Origin: Streptomyces sp. NBC_00443
Lineage (GTDB): Bacteria > Actinomycetota > Actinomycetes > Streptomycetales > Streptomycetaceae
NCBI RefSeq assembly: GCF_036014175.1
Contig: NZ_CP107917.1
Span: forward strand, 6,820,001-6,884,000
DNA: 64,000 bases
Direction: 5' to 3'
Positions within the stretch are counted from its first letter, which is position 1. Every line of letters starts with the position of its first letter. A program made the translations under genes and the position numbers. This document shows positions 33,540-42,499 of the stretch, one piece after another. The notes under the pieces are model-generated. The model was not told where the DNA came from. It worked only from the letters and a program-made list of their open reading frames with translations, and did no database searches.

Positions 33540-34802
33540 ATGAGCAGAAAACCGAGCAAGGGCCCCGTCATAGGTTGCACGCTCCTGCTGATCGCGCTCG
33601 GCGCGAGCGCCGCCGGCTGCAGCAGCGACGGCAACCCGCTGTCCGCCGAGCCGTACGACGCGGCCGACCAGATCGCCTTCAACGGCCCCGCGGGCGACGG
33701 CAAGAAGGCCGACCCCGACAAGCCCCTGGAAGTCACCGCCGAGGACTCCGACGGCCGTATCACGGACGTCACCGCCAGGGACGCCGCAGGACGCTACGTC
33801 GCGGGCGAACTCTCCGCCGACGGCACCCGCTGGCACAGCACCTCTCCGCTCGCCGCCAACGCCCGCTACACGGTCCGCGTGAGCACCGAGGACGAGGACG
33901 GCGCCCCCGGCCGCAAGGTCCTCACCTTCGACACCAGCAAGCCGACTTCCAAGAAGCACCTGACGGTGACGTTCGGCCCCAAGGCCGGCACCTACGGCGT
34001 CGGCCAGCCCGTCACGGCGGAGCTGAGCCAGCCCATCAAGGACCGCAACCAGCGGGCGATAGTCGAGCGGGCCCTCAAGGTCGACTCCGCGCCCGCCGTC
34101 GAGGGCAACTGGCACTGGGTGGACGACAAGAAACTCCACTACCGTCCCAAGGAGTTCTGGCCCGCGAACGCCACCCTCCAGGCCCGTAGCAACCTGGAGG
34201 GCATCAAGGTCAGCGACCGTCTGTGGGGCGGCAAGGCCAAGCCGCTGCGCATCACCACGGGCGACCAGGTCATAGCCGTCACGGACGCCGCGTCCCACCA
34301 GCTGACGCTGTACCGCAACGGCGAGGAGGTCAGGTCCATACCGGTCACGACCGGCAAGCCCGGCTTCGAGACCCGCAACGGCGTCAAGGTCGTACTGGGC
34401 AAGGAGTACTTCGTACGCATGCGCGGCACGAGCATCGGCATAGCCGAAGGGTCCGCGGAGTCCTACGACCTACCGGTCTACTACGCCACCCGTGTGACCT
34501 GGAGCGGCGAATACGTCCACGCCGCCCCCTGGTCGGTCGGCTCCCAGGGCGCCGCCAACGTCAGCCACGGCTGCACCGGCATGAGCACCGCCAACGCCGA
34601 GTGGTTCTTCGACAACGTCCGCGAGGGCGACATCGTCAAGGTCATCAACTCGTACGGCAACACCATGGAACCGTTCGGCAACGGCTTCGGGGACTGGAAC
34701 CTGGAGTGGAAGAACTGGCGCGACGGAAGCGCCCTGGTGGGCGGCACCCCGGACGGCCCCAGCCCGTCGGAACGGGCAAGGCTGAGGCCGCAGAGCGTCT
34801 GA
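33540..34802 (+). CDS. L,D-transpeptidase (YkuD domain) lipoprotein with Ig-like domains
   Basis: The 420-residue protein makes 3-3 cross-links in peptidoglycan. A signal sequence with lipobox SAAGC (about Cys23) is followed by Ig-like repeats (residues 50-250) and the YkuD domain, with catalytic motif ANVSHGCTGMST (His/Cys, SHGC near residue 345). It is encoded between ctaF and the receiver-like gene. A 16-bp direct repeat (GCGTCTGAATCGCCAG) covers the stop codon region at 34795-34827, a local duplication. Confidence 0.93.
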   Translation: MSRKPSKGPVIGCTLLLIALGASAAGCSSDGNPLSAEPYDAADQIAFNGPAGDGKKADPDKPLEVTAEDSDGRITDVTARDAAGRYVAGELSADGTRWHSTSPLAANARYTVRVSTEDEDGAPGRKVLTFDTSKPTSKKHLTVTFGPKAGTYGVGQPVTAELSQPIKDRNQRAIVERALKVDSAPAVEGNWHWVDDKKLHYRPKEFWPANATLQARSNLEGIKVSDRLWGGKAKPLRITTGDQVIAVTDAASHQLTLYRNGEEVRSIPVTTGKPGFETRNGVKVVLGKEYFVRMRGTSIGIAEGSAESYDLPVYYATRVTWSGEYVHAAPWSVGSQGAANVSHGCTGMSTANAEWFFDNVREGDIVKVINSYGNTMEPFGNGFGDWNLEWKNWRDGSALVGGTPDGPSPSERARLRPQSV

Positions 34803-34841
34803 ATCGCCAGGCGTCTGAATCGCCAGGCCCGGCAGGCTTCC

Positions 34842-35243
34842 TTACGCGCTCTGAAGCCTCTGCGTGCGCAACAGGGAAGCCAGCGCCCCCGCGAACTCCA
34901 CCGGCTCCACAGGCAGCGTCACAGCCGCCTCGGCCCGGCTCCACGTGGCGAGCCACGCATCCTGCGGCCGCCCGATCAGCAGCAGCACCGGCGGGCAGTT
35001 GAACACCTCGTCCTTGATCTGGCGGCAGACCCCCATGCCCCCCATGGGCACGGCCTCACCGTCCAGCACACAGACGTCGATGCCCCCCTTGTCCAGCTCA
35101 CGCACCACCGCCTCGGGCGTCGCGCACTCCAGGAACTGCACCACAGGCACGTCCGGTGCGGGCCGGCGCCCGGTGGCCAACCTCACCTGCTCGCGGGTGT
35201 TGGAGTCGTCGCTGTAGACCAGCACCGTGGCGGTCGGCTGCAT
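34842..35243 (-). CDS. Stand-alone receiver-like (pseudo-receiver) protein
   Basis: The 133-residue CheY-like fold (MQPTATVLVYSDDSNTREQV) keeps the acidic pair SDD near residue 13 and an Asp in VCVLDGEAV, but at the conserved Lys site it reads TLPVEPVEF. No output domain is attached. Loss of Lys suggests altered phosphorylation control. Start ATG 35243 is followed by a T/C-rich leader. It is divergent from ctaE. Confidence 0.75.
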   Translation of the reverse strand: MQPTATVLVYSDDSNTREQVRLATGRRPAPDVPVVQFLECATPEAVVRELDKGGIDVCVLDGEAVPMGGMGVCRQIKDEVFNCPPVLLLIGRPQDAWLATWSRAEAAVTLPVEPVEFAGALASLLRTQRLQSA

Positions 35244-35388
35244 TGTTCCTCCGTGACGTCAGCGTCGTAAGGACAGGCCCGTTGGGCCGGATGCTACTCC
35301 CTTGAACACCACGTCAACACCGGTACGGATGGGGAAGACACTCCGAACGGCACCCCCCGGAGTGAGGGCGGGATAAGCGACCGACATA

Positions 35389-36009
35389 ATGTCGGTCGTG
35401 GCGACAGCAACGACAGTAGACAAGGGTCACGCGCACCCGTCGGTCAACCGACCGAACCTCACCAGCGTCGGAACCATCATCTGGTTGAGTTCCGAGCTGA
35501 TGTTCTTCGCGGCCCTCTTCGCGATGTACTTCACCCTGCGATCGGTGACCGGTCCGGACTTCTGGCATGAGAAGGCCGACGCCCTGAACTTCCCGTTCTC
35601 GGCGACGAACACCACGATCCTGGTGCTTTCCTCCCTCACCTGCCAGCTCGGCGTCTTCGCCGCCGAGCGCGGTGATGTGAAGAAGCTCCGGGGCTGGTTC
35701 ATCGTCACCTTCATCATGGGTGCGATCTTCGTCGGCGGTCAGGTGTACGAGTACACCGAGCTGGTCAAGCACGAGGGCCTCTCGCTCTCGTCCGACCCGT
35801 ACGGCTCGGTCTTCTACCTGACCACCGGCTTCCACGGCCTGCACGTGACGGGCGGTCTGATCGCCTTCCTGCTGGTCCTCGGCCGCACCTACGCGGCCAA
35901 GAGGTTCACGCACGAGCAGGCGACCGCCGCGATTGTCGTGTCCTACTACTGGCACTTCGTCGATGTCGTCTGGATCGGCCTTTTCGCCACGATCTACATG
36001 ATCAAGTAG
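35389..36009 (+). CDS. ctaE: Cytochrome c oxidase subunit III
   Basis: The 206-residue aa3 oxidase subunit III has five hydrophobic segments (GTIIWLSSELMFFAALFAMYF, TTILVLSSLTCQLGVF, FIVTFIMGAIFVGGQVYEY, GFHGLHVTGGLIAFLLVLG, YYWHFVDVVWIGLFATIY) with conserved HGLHV and YWHFVDVVW. It lies directly upstream of qcrC, so it is probably co-transcribed with qcrCAB and separate from ctaCDF. ATG 35389 gives the family N terminus MSVVATATTV; GTG 35398 is an alternative. Confidence 0.95.
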   Translation: MSVVATATTVDKGHAHPSVNRPNLTSVGTIIWLSSELMFFAALFAMYFTLRSVTGPDFWHEKADALNFPFSATNTTILVLSSLTCQLGVFAAERGDVKKLRGWFIVTFIMGAIFVGGQVYEYTELVKHEGLSLSSDPYGSVFYLTTGFHGLHVTGGLIAFLLVLGRTYAAKRFTHEQATAAIVVSYYWHFVDVVWIGLFATIYMIK

Positions 36010-36089
36010 CCGGGCCCGATCCCGCGCGCGTTCCACGAACGCACCTGACAGAAGCATCGACGCAGAAGATCCTGACACCGGGGTAATCC

Positions 36090-36902
36090 GTGAAAAAGCT
36101 CTCCGCACGACGACGCCATCCGCTGGCGGCGGTCGTCGTCCTACTCCTCGCGCTGGCGTGCACGGGAGGGGTGTACGCCGTGTTCGCGCCCGCGGGCAAG
36201 GCACAGGCCGAGGAAACCGCTCAGTCCCTCACCATCGAGGAGGGCAAGAAGCTCTACACCGTCGGCTGCGCCAGCTGCCACGGAACCGGCGGTCAGGGCA
36301 CCTCCGACGGTCCCAGCCTGGTGGGCGTCGGCGCCGCCTCCGTCGATTTCCAGGTCGCGACGGGCCGTATGCCGGCCGCCACCTCGCAGGCCGCCCAGAT
36401 CCCGGCGAAGAAGAACATCTACTCGCAGGCCGAGATCGACCAGCTCGCGGCGTACATCGCCTCGCTGGGCGCCGGTCCGACCGTCCCGACCGAGGAGCAG
36501 TACGGCCCCGAGGGCGCGGACATCGGCAAGGGCGGCGAGCTCTTCCGTAACAACTGCGCCCAGTGCCACAATTTCACCGGCAAGGGCGGCGCGCTGACGA
36601 AGGGCAAGTTCGCCCCGACCCTCGAGGATGTCGACCCGAAGCACATCTACGAGGCCATGCAGACCGGCCCGCAGAACATGCCGTCGTTCCCCGACACCAC
36701 GCTGTCGGAGCAGAACAAGAAGGACATCATCGCGTACCTGCACGCGGTCAACAGCGACGAGACGGTCAACCCGGGTGGTCTGGAGCTGGGCGGCCTCGGG
36801 CCGGTCAGTGAGGGCCTCTTCGCCTGGATCTTCGGGCTCGGTGCACTGATCGCGGTCGCCGTCTGGGTCGCCGCTCGGACCGCAAAGGCCAAGAAGTCAT
36901 GA
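36090..36902 (+). CDS. qcrC: Cytochrome bc1 complex diheme cytochrome c subunit
   Basis: The 270-residue diheme cytochrome cc has an N-terminal membrane helix, two CxxCH heme sites (CASCHGTGGQG near residue 67, CAQCHNFTGKGG near residue 155) and a C-terminal helix (GLFAWIFGLGALIAVAVWVAA). It passes electrons from the Rieske centre to CuA. Start GTG 36090; its stop overlaps qcrA (ATGA). Confidence 0.97.
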   Translation: MKKLSARRRHPLAAVVVLLLALACTGGVYAVFAPAGKAQAEETAQSLTIEEGKKLYTVGCASCHGTGGQGTSDGPSLVGVGAASVDFQVATGRMPAATSQAAQIPAKKNIYSQAEIDQLAAYIASLGAGPTVPTEEQYGPEGADIGKGGELFRNNCAQCHNFTGKGGALTKGKFAPTLEDVDPKHIYEAMQTGPQNMPSFPDTTLSEQNKKDIIAYLHAVNSDETVNPGGLELGGLGPVSEGLFAWIFGLGALIAVAVWVAARTAKAKKS

Positions 36903-37948
36903 GTAGCCAAGACATTCCAGAAGAGAACCTGCCCGCTGAGCAGGACGCCCACGTCGCGGTAGCGGACGAGAAGAACCCCTTCGCCGACCCCGGCCTGCCG
37001 CCCCACGAGCACCGGATCCAGGACATCGACGAGCGGGCCGCCCGGCGGTCCGAGCGCACGGTGGCCATGCTGTTCACGGTGTCGATGCTGGCCACCGTCG
37101 GCTTCATCGCCTCGTACGTCGCGATCCCGCACGACAAGTCGATCTTCGTCTTCCCGATCGGTCACCTCAACGCGCTGAACTTCGCGCTGGGTCTGACCCT
37201 CGGCGGGGCGCTGTTCTGCATCGGCGCGGGGGCGGTCCACTGGGCCCGCACCCTGATGTCCGACGTGGAGGTCGCCGACGAGCGGCACCCGATCGCGGCC
37301 GAGCCCGAGGTCAAGGCCAAGGTCATGGCCGACTTCAAGCAGGGCGCCAAGGAGTCCGCGCTGGGTCGCCGCAAGCTGATCCGCAACACGATGTTCGGAG
37401 CGCTGGCCCTGTTCCCGCTCTCCGGCGTCGTCCTGCTGCGTGACCTCGGCCCGCTGCCCGGGACCAAGCTGCGCCACACGCTGTGGTCCAAGGGCAAGCT
37501 GCTCGTCAACATGAACACCGACGAGCCGCTGCGCCCCTCGGACGTCGCGGTCGGCTCCCTCACCTTCGCCAAGCCGGAGGGCCTGGAGGAGCACGACCAC
37601 GACTTCCAGAACGAGATCGCCAAGGCCGCCCTGATGATCGTGCGGATCCAGCCCGCCGACATCAAGGACAAGCGCGAGCTCGAGTGGTCGCACGAGGGCA
37701 TCGTCGCGTACTCGAAGATCTGCACCCACGTCGGTTGCCCGATCTCCCTGTACGAGCAGCAGACGCACCACGTGCTCTGCCCCTGCCACCAGTCCACCTT
37801 CGACCTCGCCGACGGTGCCCGAGTGATCTTCGGCCCGGCCGGGCACGCCCTGCCGCAGCTGCGCATCGGCGTGAACGACGAGGGCTACCTCGAGGCGCTC
37901 GGCGACTTCGAAGAGCCCGTCGGTCCTGCATTCTGGGAGCGCGGATGA
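36899..37948 (+). CDS. qcrA: Ubiquinol-cytochrome c reductase Rieske iron-sulfur subunit
   Basis: The 349-residue Rieske subunit has three hydrophobic segments in the N-terminal half, as in actinobacterial QcrA, and the [2Fe-2S] motifs CTHVGCPISLY and CPCHQSTFD. The acidic N-terminal arm (SSQDIPEENLPAEQDAHVAV) is cytosolic. It overlaps qcrC and qcrB by 4 bases each (ATGA). Confidence 0.97.
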   Translation: MSSQDIPEENLPAEQDAHVAVADEKNPFADPGLPPHEHRIQDIDERAARRSERTVAMLFTVSMLATVGFIASYVAIPHDKSIFVFPIGHLNALNFALGLTLGGALFCIGAGAVHWARTLMSDVEVADERHPIAAEPEVKAKVMADFKQGAKESALGRRKLIRNTMFGALALFPLSGVVLLRDLGPLPGTKLRHTLWSKGKLLVNMNTDEPLRPSDVAVGSLTFAKPEGLEEHDHDFQNEIAKAALMIVRIQPADIKDKRELEWSHEGIVAYSKICTHVGCPISLYEQQTHHVLCPCHQSTFDLADGARVIFGPAGHALPQLRIGVNDEGYLEALGDFEEPVGPAFWERG

Positions 37949-39582
37949 GCACGACAGAGACCACGGAGTCCCGCTCGCGCGGGAAGGCACCGGCCGGCGA
38001 GCGCGTTGCCGACTGGGCCGACGGCCGACTGGGGATCTACTCCCTCGCCAAGGCCAACATGCGCAAGATCTTCCCCGACCACTGGTCGTTCATGTTGGGC
38101 GAGGTCTGCCTCTACAGCTTCATCATCATCATCCTCACGGGTGTGTATCTGACGCTGTTCTTCCACCCGTCGATGAACGAGGTGGAGTACCACGGCAGTT
38201 ACGTCCCGCTGCAGGGACAGCTCATGTCGGAGGCGTTCAGCTCGACGCTGCACATCTCCTTCGACGTGCGCGGTGGTCTGCTCATCCGGCAGATCCACCA
38301 CTGGGCCGCGCTGATCTTCCTGGCCGGCATGTTCGTGCACATGATGCGCGTGTTCTTCACGGGCGCGTACCGCAAGCCCCGTGAGATCAACTGGCTGTTC
38401 GGCTTCCTGCTGTTCGTCCTGGGCATGTTCACCGGTTTCACCGGCTACTCGCTCCCGGACGACCTGCTCTCCGGCACCGGTGTGCGCTTCACCCAGGGCG
38501 CGATCCTGTCCATGCCGATCGTCGGCACGTACATCTCGTTCTTCCTCTTCGGCGGCGAGTTCCCGGGCGTCGACTTCGTGGCCCGGTTCTACTCGATCCA
38601 CATCCTGCTGCTGCCGGGCATCATGCTCGGCCTGGTGGTCGGCCACCTGATCCTGGTCTTCTACCACAAGCACACGCAGTTCGCGGGCCCCGGAAAGTCC
38701 AACAAGAACGTCGTCGGCATGCCGCTGCTGCCGGTCTACATGGCCAAGGCCGGAGGCTTCTTCTTCCTGGTCTTCGGTGTCATCGCGGTCATCTCGGCGG
38801 TCGCGCAGATCAACCCGGTCTGGGCCATTGGCCCCTACCGTCCGGACGTGGTGTCCACCGGCGCCCAGCCCGACTGGTACATGGGCTTCGCCGAGGGTCT
38901 GGTCCGCTACATGCCGGGCTGGGAGGTCAACTTCTGGGGTCACACGCTGGTTCTCGGCGTGTTCATCCCGCTGGTGCTCTTCGGTCTGGTCCTGATGGCG
39001 ATCGCGGTCTACCCGTTCATCGAGTCCTGGGTCACCGGCGACAAGCGCGAGCACCACATCCTGGACCGCCCGCGCAACGCCCCGACGCGTACCGCGTTCG
39101 GCGTCGCCTGGGTCACGGTGTACATGATCGGCCTGGTCGGCGGTGGCAACGACCTGTGGGCCACCCACTTCCACCTGTCGATCAACGCGGTCACCTGGTT
39201 CGTCCGGATCGGCTTCTTCGCCGGACCGGTCCTCGCGTTCATCATCACCAGGCGGATCTGCCTCGGCCTGCAGCGCCGGGACAAGGACAAGGTGCTGCAC
39301 GGCCGCGAGTCGGGCATCATCAAGCGCCTGCCGCACGGTGAGTTCATCGAGGTGCACGAGCCGCTCAGCCAGGACGCGCTGCACACCCTCACCGCGCACG
39401 AGCAGTACAAGCCGCTCGAGATCGGCCCGACGGTCGACGAGAACGGCGTCGAGCGCAAGGTGAAGGGCTCCGAGAAGCTGCGCGCCAAGCTCAGCAAGTC
39501 GTACTTCGGCGAGGACGGCCAGATCCCCAAGCCGACCGTCGACGAGTACAAGGAGATCACCAGCGGCCACGGCCACCACTGA
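37945..39582 (+). CDS. qcrB: Cytochrome b subunit of the bcc complex
   Basis: The 545-residue quinol-oxidising cytochrome b subunit has the b-type heme His motifs in helices near LHISFDVRGGLLIRQIHHWAAL and SIHILLLPGIMLGLVVGHLILVFYHK, and a Qo-site region near NPVWAIGPYRP. A hydrophilic C-terminal extension of ~120 residues is typical of actinobacteria. ATG 37945 overlaps the qcrA stop. A terminator follows at 39609-39636. Confidence 0.97.
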   Translation: MSTTETTESRSRGKAPAGERVADWADGRLGIYSLAKANMRKIFPDHWSFMLGEVCLYSFIIIILTGVYLTLFFHPSMNEVEYHGSYVPLQGQLMSEAFSSTLHISFDVRGGLLIRQIHHWAALIFLAGMFVHMMRVFFTGAYRKPREINWLFGFLLFVLGMFTGFTGYSLPDDLLSGTGVRFTQGAILSMPIVGTYISFFLFGGEFPGVDFVARFYSIHILLLPGIMLGLVVGHLILVFYHKHTQFAGPGKSNKNVVGMPLLPVYMAKAGGFFFLVFGVIAVISAVAQINPVWAIGPYRPDVVSTGAQPDWYMGFAEGLVRYMPGWEVNFWGHTLVLGVFIPLVLFGLVLMAIAVYPFIESWVTGDKREHHILDRPRNAPTRTAFGVAWVTVYMIGLVGGGNDLWATHFHLSINAVTWFVRIGFFAGPVLAFIITRRICLGLQRRDKDKVLHGRESGIIKRLPHGEFIEVHEPLSQDALHTLTAHEQYKPLEIGPTVDENGVERKVKGSEKLRAKLSKSYFGEDGQIPKPTVDEYKEITSGHGHH

Positions 39583-39608
39583 CGCTGCGACTGCTACGCC
39601 ACGGTTGA

Positions 39609-39636
39609 GGGCCCCGTCCGTTGTACGGACGGGGCC
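39609..39636 (+). terminator. Terminator after ctaE-qcrCAB
   Basis: GGGCCCCGTCCG pairs exactly with CGGACGGGGCCC across TTGT/A, a 12-bp GC-rich stem, then CTTC. Confidence 0.88.
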
Positions 39637-39720
39637 CTTCGCCGTGCCCCGGGCTGGATAGGGTGGACCTCGTTGAGACTCATGTCCCGCAGTGCGGGAC
39701 ACCTGACCCTGGAGCGGCTT

Positions 39721-40785
39721 ATGAGCGCTGTGACCCCCGCCGGAGGCGACACCGCGGCGGCCCGCTCCTGGCCCCTGCTGCTGAACGGCCTGCTGAACGG
39801 TCAGGACCTTGCTGCCGACGACACCGCGTGGGCGATGGACCTGATCATGCGCGGCGAGGCGACGGACGCGCAGATCGCCGGATTCGTTGTGGCACTGCGC
39901 GCCAAGGGCGAGACGGTGGAGGAGATCACCGGGCTCGTGCGGACGATGTACGCGCACGCGAACGTGATCGAGGTGCCGGGGCAGACCGTCGACATCGTCG
40001 GCACGGGTGGCGACGGCGCGAAGACCGTCAACATCTCCACGATGTCGGCGATCGTCATCGCCGGCACGGGTGCGAAGGTCGTCAAGCACGGCAACCGGGC
40101 GGCGTCGTCGGCGTCGGGTGCCTCGGACGTGCTGGAGAAGCTCGGCGTCAATCTGGAACTGCCGGTCGGGCGGGTGGCCGCGGTCGCCGAGGAGGCCGGG
40201 ATCACCTTCTGCTTCGCGGTGAAGTTCCATCCCGCGCTGCGGCATGTGGCGGCGGCCCGTGGCCAGTTGGGCATCCGGACGACCTTCAACGTGCTCGGTC
40301 CGCTGACGAACCCGGCGAAGGTGAAGGCCCAGGCGGTCGGCGTGGCGGACCCGCGCATGGCACCGATCGTCGCGGGCGTCTTCGCCGAGCGCGGCAACTC
40401 CTCGCTGGTGTTCCGCGGCGACGACGGCCTCGACGAGCTCACCACCACGGCCACCTCCCGGGTCTGGGTCGTGCGCGACGGCAAGGTGACCGAGGAGGCC
40501 TTCGACCCGCGTGACGTCGGGATCGAGCTGGTTCCGGTGGAGGCTCTGCGGGGCGCGGACGCCTCGTACAACGCCGATGTGGCGCTGCGCATGCTGAACG
40601 GGGAGACGGGTCCCGTACGGGACGCCGTACTGCTCAACGCGGCTGCCGCCCTGGTGGCGCTGAACCCGACCGGCGCCCCGCTCACCGAGCAGATCCGCGC
40701 CGGGATGGCGAAGGCGGCGGAGTCGATCGACTCGGGCGCGGCGAAGCGGACGCTGGACCGCTGGGTGGCGGCCAGCAACGCCTGA
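39721..40785 (+). CDS. trpD: Anthranilate phosphoribosyltransferase
   Basis: The 354-residue enzyme joins anthranilate with PRPP in tryptophan synthesis. The PRPP motif GTGGDGAKTVNIST (about 100) and KHGNRAASS are present; a metal-binding pair is in FRGDDGLDE. ATG 39721 has GGAG 6 bases upstream; an ATG at 39682 is an in-frame alternative. It stands alone, apart from other trp genes, as in many actinomycetes. Confidence 0.96.
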   Translation: MSAVTPAGGDTAAARSWPLLLNGLLNGQDLAADDTAWAMDLIMRGEATDAQIAGFVVALRAKGETVEEITGLVRTMYAHANVIEVPGQTVDIVGTGGDGAKTVNISTMSAIVIAGTGAKVVKHGNRAASSASGASDVLEKLGVNLELPVGRVAAVAEEAGITFCFAVKFHPALRHVAAARGQLGIRTTFNVLGPLTNPAKVKAQAVGVADPRMAPIVAGVFAERGNSSLVFRGDDGLDELTTTATSRVWVVRDGKVTEEAFDPRDVGIELVPVEALRGADASYNADVALRMLNGETGPVRDAVLLNAAAALVALNPTGAPLTEQIRAGMAKAAESIDSGAAKRTLDRWVAASNA

Positions 40786-40801
40786 GTTCCACGCGATGTG
40801 A

Positions 40802-40838
40802 CGCAAGGCGCAGTCCAGGATCCGGACTGCGCCTTGCG
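40802..40838 (+). terminator. Perfect hairpin terminator after trpD
   Basis: CGCAAGGCGCAGTCC pairs exactly with GGACTGCGCCTTGCG around the loop AGGATCC (40817-40823). It separates trpD from the riboswitch. Confidence 0.9.
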
Positions 40839-40867
40839 AGCTGAAGATCGTGTGGCAGGATATTGGA

Positions 40868-41012
40868 CCAGGTCATGAGTGACAGTCATGAGGCCCCGGC
40901 CGACTGTCCGGCAACCCTCCGTCCGTGGCGGGGTGCCCCGGGTGAAGACCAGGCCGTAGGCAGCGAGGTCTACGGCAAGCGCGGGCCCCTCTCGAAACCA
41001 GGGGTCCTGGTC
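40868..41012 (+). promoter_or_regulatory. SAM-IV-type S-adenosylmethionine riboswitch
   Basis: The segment contains GGTCATGAGTGACAGTCATG, then GGCCCCGGCCGACTGTCCGG, CAACCCTCC, GGCGGGGTGCCCCGGGTGAAG and ACC, then a hairpin CCGTAG/CTACGG (40954-40975). This order matches my memory of the actinobacterial SAM-IV riboswitch core: outer stem GGTC/GACC, the CAACC junction and the GTGCC turn. Further pairs (CCCCT/AGGGG, CTCGAA/TTCGAG, to 41019) may form the expression platform. It reads into the aminotransferase gene at 41132. Confidence 0.88.
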
Positions 41013-41029
41013 GTTCGAGGGAGCCTTCC

Positions 41030-41050
41030 GTGAGCAAGCGAATGCGATAG
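41030..41050 (+). other. Possible six-codon leader ORF between riboswitch and aminotransferase
   Basis: GTG 41030 (AGC AAG CGA ATG CGA then TAG) is preceded by GAGGGAG about 7 bases upstream, a good ribosome binding site for so short a frame. It lies between the riboswitch and the gene it controls, and could affect translation by coupling or attenuation. It holds one Met codon besides the start. The chance of coincidence is high. Confidence 0.2.
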
Positions 41051-41131
41051 GGCCGCAGAGCCCCGCCTCCGGACACCCTTTTCTCTTTCTCGCATGCCCC
41101 TCAGCCTGCATGCCCCTCACGGGAGTTCGCC

Positions 41132-42499
41132 ATGTCTGTCTCCATCGCTGCCGCCGACCAGTCCGTTTGTGCCTCCCTGCCCGTTCTGGGCCGTGATGTC
41201 ACTGTCCCGCTCGTCACCGGCGGCGAGGTCACCTACGCCGCGCTCGACTACGCCGCCAGCGCCCCCGCCCTCCAGCGCGTCTGGGACGACGTCGCCGCCT
41301 ACGCGCCGTACTACGGCAGCGTCCACCGCGGAGCCGGCTACCTCTCCCAGCTCTCCACCGACCTGTTCGAGAACGCCCGCAGGACGGTCACCGAGTTCCT
41401 CGACTGCCGTCCCGACGACCAGCTGATCTTCACCCGGTCCACCACCGACTCGCTGAACCTCCTCGCCGCCGCCCTGCCGGCCGACTGCCAGGTCTTCGTC
41501 TTCGAGACCGAGCATCACGCCTCCCTGCTGCCGTGGCGCGACGCCCGCGTGACCTATCTCGACGCGCCCCGCACCCCCCGCCAGGCCGTCGAGACCCTGG
41601 AGCGCGCCCTCACCGACCGTGACCCGTACGGTCCGGCCCTGGTCTGCGTCACCGGCGCCTCGAACGTCACGGGTGAGCTGTGGCCCGTACGGGAGCTCGC
41701 GGCCGCCGCCCACGCGCACGGCGCCCGCATCGTGCTCGACGCCGCCCAGCTGGCCCCGCACCACCCCGTGAGCGTGCGTGACCTGGACGTCGACTGGGTC
41801 GCCTTCTCCGGCCACAAGCTGTACGCCCCGTTCGGCTCCGGCGTCCTGGCCGGACGCTCCGACTGGCTGCGCGCGGCGGAGCCGTACCTCGCGGGCGGCG
41901 GTGCCTCGCGGAAGGTGTCCAGGCGCGGGGACGGGGGCGTCGACGTGGAGTGGCACGAGAGCGCCGCCCGCCACGAGGCCGGCTCCCCTAACGTCATCGG
42001 CGCCTACTCCATCGCCTCCGCCTGCAAGGCGCTGACGGAGGCCGGCTTCGACACCCTTGTCGCGCGTGAGCAGTACCTGATCGAGAAGGTCCGCGCGGGC
42101 CTCGCCGAGGTCCCCGAGGTCCGGATCCTCTCCCTCTTCGGCGACGACGCCCCGCGCGTCGGCGTCCTCTCCTTCGTCGTCGACGGCTGGAACAGCTCCC
42201 ACTTCGCCGCCGCCCTCTCCGCCGAGTACGGCATCGGGGTGCGGGACGGGCTGTTCTGCGCCCACCCCCTGGTCCGCACCCTGCTGGGCAGCGACCCGCA
42301 GACGCAGGGCGAGTGCGGGGCCCCGGAGGCGGCGCCCGGCGAGAAGTCCCTGAACGCCATCCGGGTGAGCTTCGGGGCCGGTACGCCGGACGAGCACGTC
42401 GAGCGGTTCGTGAACGCCGTGCAGGAGCTCGTCACGGACGGCGCCCGGTGGAACTACCGCACGGAGGACGGGCGTTGCGTCCCGGACACCTCCGCGTGA
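41132..42499 (+). CDS. Class V PLP aminotransferase/cysteine desulfurase-like protein
   Basis: The 455-residue PLP enzyme has the Lys site FSGHKLYAPFGSGVLAG, the cofactor Asp in VLDAAQLAPHH and the class V N terminus with YAASAPALQRV. A Cys (DGLFCAHPLVR) lies near the desulfurase position but without the usual SGxxC context. GGGAG precedes ATG 41132. The SAM riboswitch upstream ties it to sulfur amino acid metabolism. The exact reaction is not known. Confidence 0.9.
   Translation: MSVSIAAADQSVCASLPVLGRDVTVPLVTGGEVTYAALDYAASAPALQRVWDDVAAYAPYYGSVHRGAGYLSQLSTDLFENARRTVTEFLDCRPDDQLIFTRSTTDSLNLLAAALPADCQVFVFETEHHASLLPWRDARVTYLDAPRTPRQAVETLERALTDRDPYGPALVCVTGASNVTGELWPVRELAAAAHAHGARIVLDAAQLAPHHPVSVRDLDVDWVAFSGHKLYAPFGSGVLAGRSDWLRAAEPYLAGGGASRKVSRRGDGGVDVEWHESAARHEAGSPNVIGAYSIASACKALTEAGFDTLVAREQYLIEKVRAGLAEVPEVRILSLFGDDAPRVGVLSFVVDGWNSSHFAAALSAEYGIGVRDGLFCAHPLVRTLLGSDPQTQGECGAPEAAPGEKSLNAIRVSFGAGTPDEHVERFVNAVQELVTDGARWNYRTEDGRCVPDTSA

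Noticed and set aside
37885..40806. A 973-codon minus-strand frame opposite qcrB and trpD
   Set aside because: Composition is Asp/Gln/Arg-rich, typical of antisense to high-GC genes. The + strand encodes QcrB and TrpD.
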